A program made the position numbers and the translations under genes. 64,000 nt of DNA from CAZKVJ01 sp964556225 (GTDB taxonomy: Bacteria > Actinomycetota > Acidimicrobiia > Acidimicrobiales > Ilumatobacteraceae), in contig CAZKVJ010000015.1 in assembly GCA_964556225.1 (NCBI GenBank), positions 32,693-96,692 of the forward strand, written 5' to 3'. The notes beneath the pieces are model-generated. The model ran no database searches, was not told the origin of the DNA, and saw only the letters and a list, made by a program, of their open reading frames with translations. This document shows, in pieces, positions 62,717 through 64,000 of this stretch. Positions within the stretch are counted from its first letter, which is position 1; each line of letters begins with the position of its first letter.

Positions 62717-64000
62717 ATGCACCGTCGGTCACGTCTCGCACTCGTGCTCGCAGCCGCGGCGCTCGTCATCGCCTCGTGTGGCGGCGACGACGACAGCACC
62801 GAACCCGTCGATTCCGCACCGGCGGCCACGGAGGCCGTCGGCGGAACGGAGCCGGCATCGACCGAGCCCGAGTCCAGCGAGCCACCGGCCACCGAGCCGG
62901 CCGAGGAGCTCGAGGCGTCCGACGTCGGCATCACCGAGGACACGATCCGCATCGGGGTGGCCGTGGCCGATCTCGAGGCCGTGCGGGCCGCGGGCATCTC
63001 GATCCCCGAGACGTTGACGACCGAGCACCTCTACGACCGCTGGAACGTGTTCGCCGAGCGGTGGAACGCCGCAGGTGGGATCAACGGCCGCCAGGTCGAG
63101 CTCGTGCAGCTGGTGTGGGACCCGCTCGATCCGGCCAGCTTCGAGTCGCTGTGCGCCACGGCGACCGTCGACGAGGAGCTCTTCATGGTGCTGAACGGCA
63201 CCGGTCTGTCGGGCGTCGCCCGCCAGTGCATGGCCGACGCCGGGGTGATCGTGATCTACGGCGACGTGGCCAACCAGGCCGAGCTCGACACCGGGCGGGT
63301 GATCTCGCTCGCGCCGACGGCCGAGGTCATCACCGAGGCTGGCCTCCAGCTGTGGATCGAATCGGGCGAGGTCGCGCCCGGCGCCAAGGTGGGTGTGCTC
63401 ACCAACAACACCCCCCAGCTGCAGACCGTGGGCGAGGTGGCCGAGCAGGTGCTGACCGACGCCGGCTACGAGGTGAAGGTGATCGAGACCAACTCCCTCG
63501 CCGGCGACAACGCCGCCACGAACGAGGAGGGGGCGGCAGCCGTGGGCGCGTTCCGGGCCGAGGGGGTCGAGCACGTCTTCCTCACCACGCCGTTCACCGA
63601 GAACACCGGGTTCTGGAACGCGGCGGCCGCGGCCGGCCTGCCGTTCACCATGCTCGACACCGCGTCGTCGCAGTGCTCCACGTTCGGGCTCAGCCGGGCG
63701 CCCGCCGGCGCGGTGGGCAGCGAGTGCGTGACCACGTTCGACCATCCCACGTCGGACGGCAGCGGCATCCGCGACGACACCGAGTTCGAGGCTGCCTGCC
63801 GGGCGTTCTTCGACGAGAGCTTCTCGGAGTACTACGGCGGCCCGTCCCACCCGGGCGTGCCGGCCGGCCAGAAGATCACCGACGCTGCCGGCAACGTGCT
63901 CATCTCGGACTACGCCCCGCAGGAGTGCACGATCGCCGCGCTCGTCGAGGCCGCGCTGACGAGCGCCGGCGTCAACCCCACGCGGGACTCGATGATGGAA
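62717..64000 (+). CDS. ABC transporter substrate-binding lipoprotein, LivK-like (3' end beyond window)
   Basis: Extracellular binding protein of the branched-chain amino-acid type. I read 428 codons from the ATG at 62717, preceded by AAGGGGG, to the window end with no stop. The signal peptide MHRRSRLALVLAAAALVIAS ends before Cys21 (lipobox IASC). Residues 22-75 are an acidic Thr/Pro/Glu-rich linker. The binding fold begins with VGITEDTIRIGVAVADLEAV and continues through FAERWNAAGGINGRQVELV and APGAKVGVLTNNTPQLQTVGEVAEQ. It is divergent from the fused transporter genes and surely delivers their substrate. The ligand is unknown. Confidence 0.88.
   Translation, partial: MHRRSRLALVLAAAALVIASCGGDDDSTEPVDSAPAATEAVGGTEPASTEPESSEPPATEPAEELEASDVGITEDTIRIGVAVADLEAVRAAGISIPETLTTEHLYDRWNVFAERWNAAGGINGRQVELVQLVWDPLDPASFESLCATATVDEELFMVLNGTGLSGVARQCMADAGVIVIYGDVANQAELDTGRVISLAPTAEVITEAGLQLWIESGEVAPGAKVGVLTNNTPQLQTVGEVAEQVLTDAGYEVKVIETNSLAGDNAATNEEGAAAVGAFRAEGVEHVFLTTPFTENTGFWNAAAAAGLPFTMLDTASSQCSTFGLSRAPAGAVGSECVTTFDHPTSDGSGIRDDTEFEAACRAFFDESFSEYYGGPSHPGVPAGQKITDAAGNVLISDYAPQECTIAALVEAALTSAGVNPTRDSMME

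Overview
The window reads as chromosomal DNA from a high-GC actinobacterium. Three things point to Actinomycetota: strong GC bias with frequent GTG starts, a recognisable 6C small RNA, and an LLM-class flavin oxidoreductase of the F420-dependent type. The mixture of polyamine, fatty-acid and branched-chain-type transport genes suggests an Acidimicrobiia-like lineage, but that placement is inference. Almost all DNA is coding. I see no phage, insertion sequence or CRISPR array.

Positions 1-11.3 kb: an aldo/keto reductase cut by the window edge, a DMT permease, a lipoprotein SGNH hydrolase and a metallo-beta-lactamase hydrolase, an acyl-CoA dehydrogenase divergent from isocitrate dehydrogenase, a quinone oxidoreductase, citrate synthase, a carboxyltransferase-like protein and a LysR regulator. 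Positions 11.3-18.4 kb: the 6C RNA in front of a HAD/acyltransferase fusion, small membrane and lipoprotein genes, DinB and nitroreductase genes, and aconitase divergent from a GntR/HutC regulator. The same 20-bp sequence (16/20 identical) lies in front of both isocitrate dehydrogenase and aconitase, so the GntR protein may govern these TCA-cycle genes.

Positions 18.4-31.3 kb: two polytopic membrane proteins flanking a decayed stretch, a methyltransferase and crotonase pair, glutamate synthase (gltB-gltD) and a LysM lipoprotein. Positions 31.3-38.9 kb: a translationally coupled four-gene lipid-type operon (acyl reductase/HAD fusion, alcohol dehydrogenase, LarA-like protein, acyltransferase) divergent from a TetR gene, with a perfect inverted repeat between them. 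Positions 38.9-45 kb: ddl and murF divergent from each other, an MFS exporter, an LLM oxidoreductase and a cytochrome P450.

Positions 45-55 kb: a probable polyamine uptake and catabolism locus, with alanine dehydrogenase, aldehyde dehydrogenase, class III aminotransferase, an Lrp regulator, potABDC-like genes and a 2-hydroxyacid dehydrogenase. Positions 55-57.5 kb: a membrane-anchored J-domain protein, a DUF4190-like protein, tRNA-Val(CAC), a gene fragment and a membrane protein. Positions 57.5-64 kb: a branched-chain-type ABC system with unusual fusions (LivH-LivM-LivG in one chain; an MFS transporter fused to a LivF-like ATPase), divergent from its substrate-binding protein, with a perfect 9-bp-arm inverted repeat between them.

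Several dispersed palindromes occur: a 49-bp element in three copies, a CGCGCCA hairpin in three copies, and a perfect 46-bp palindrome.
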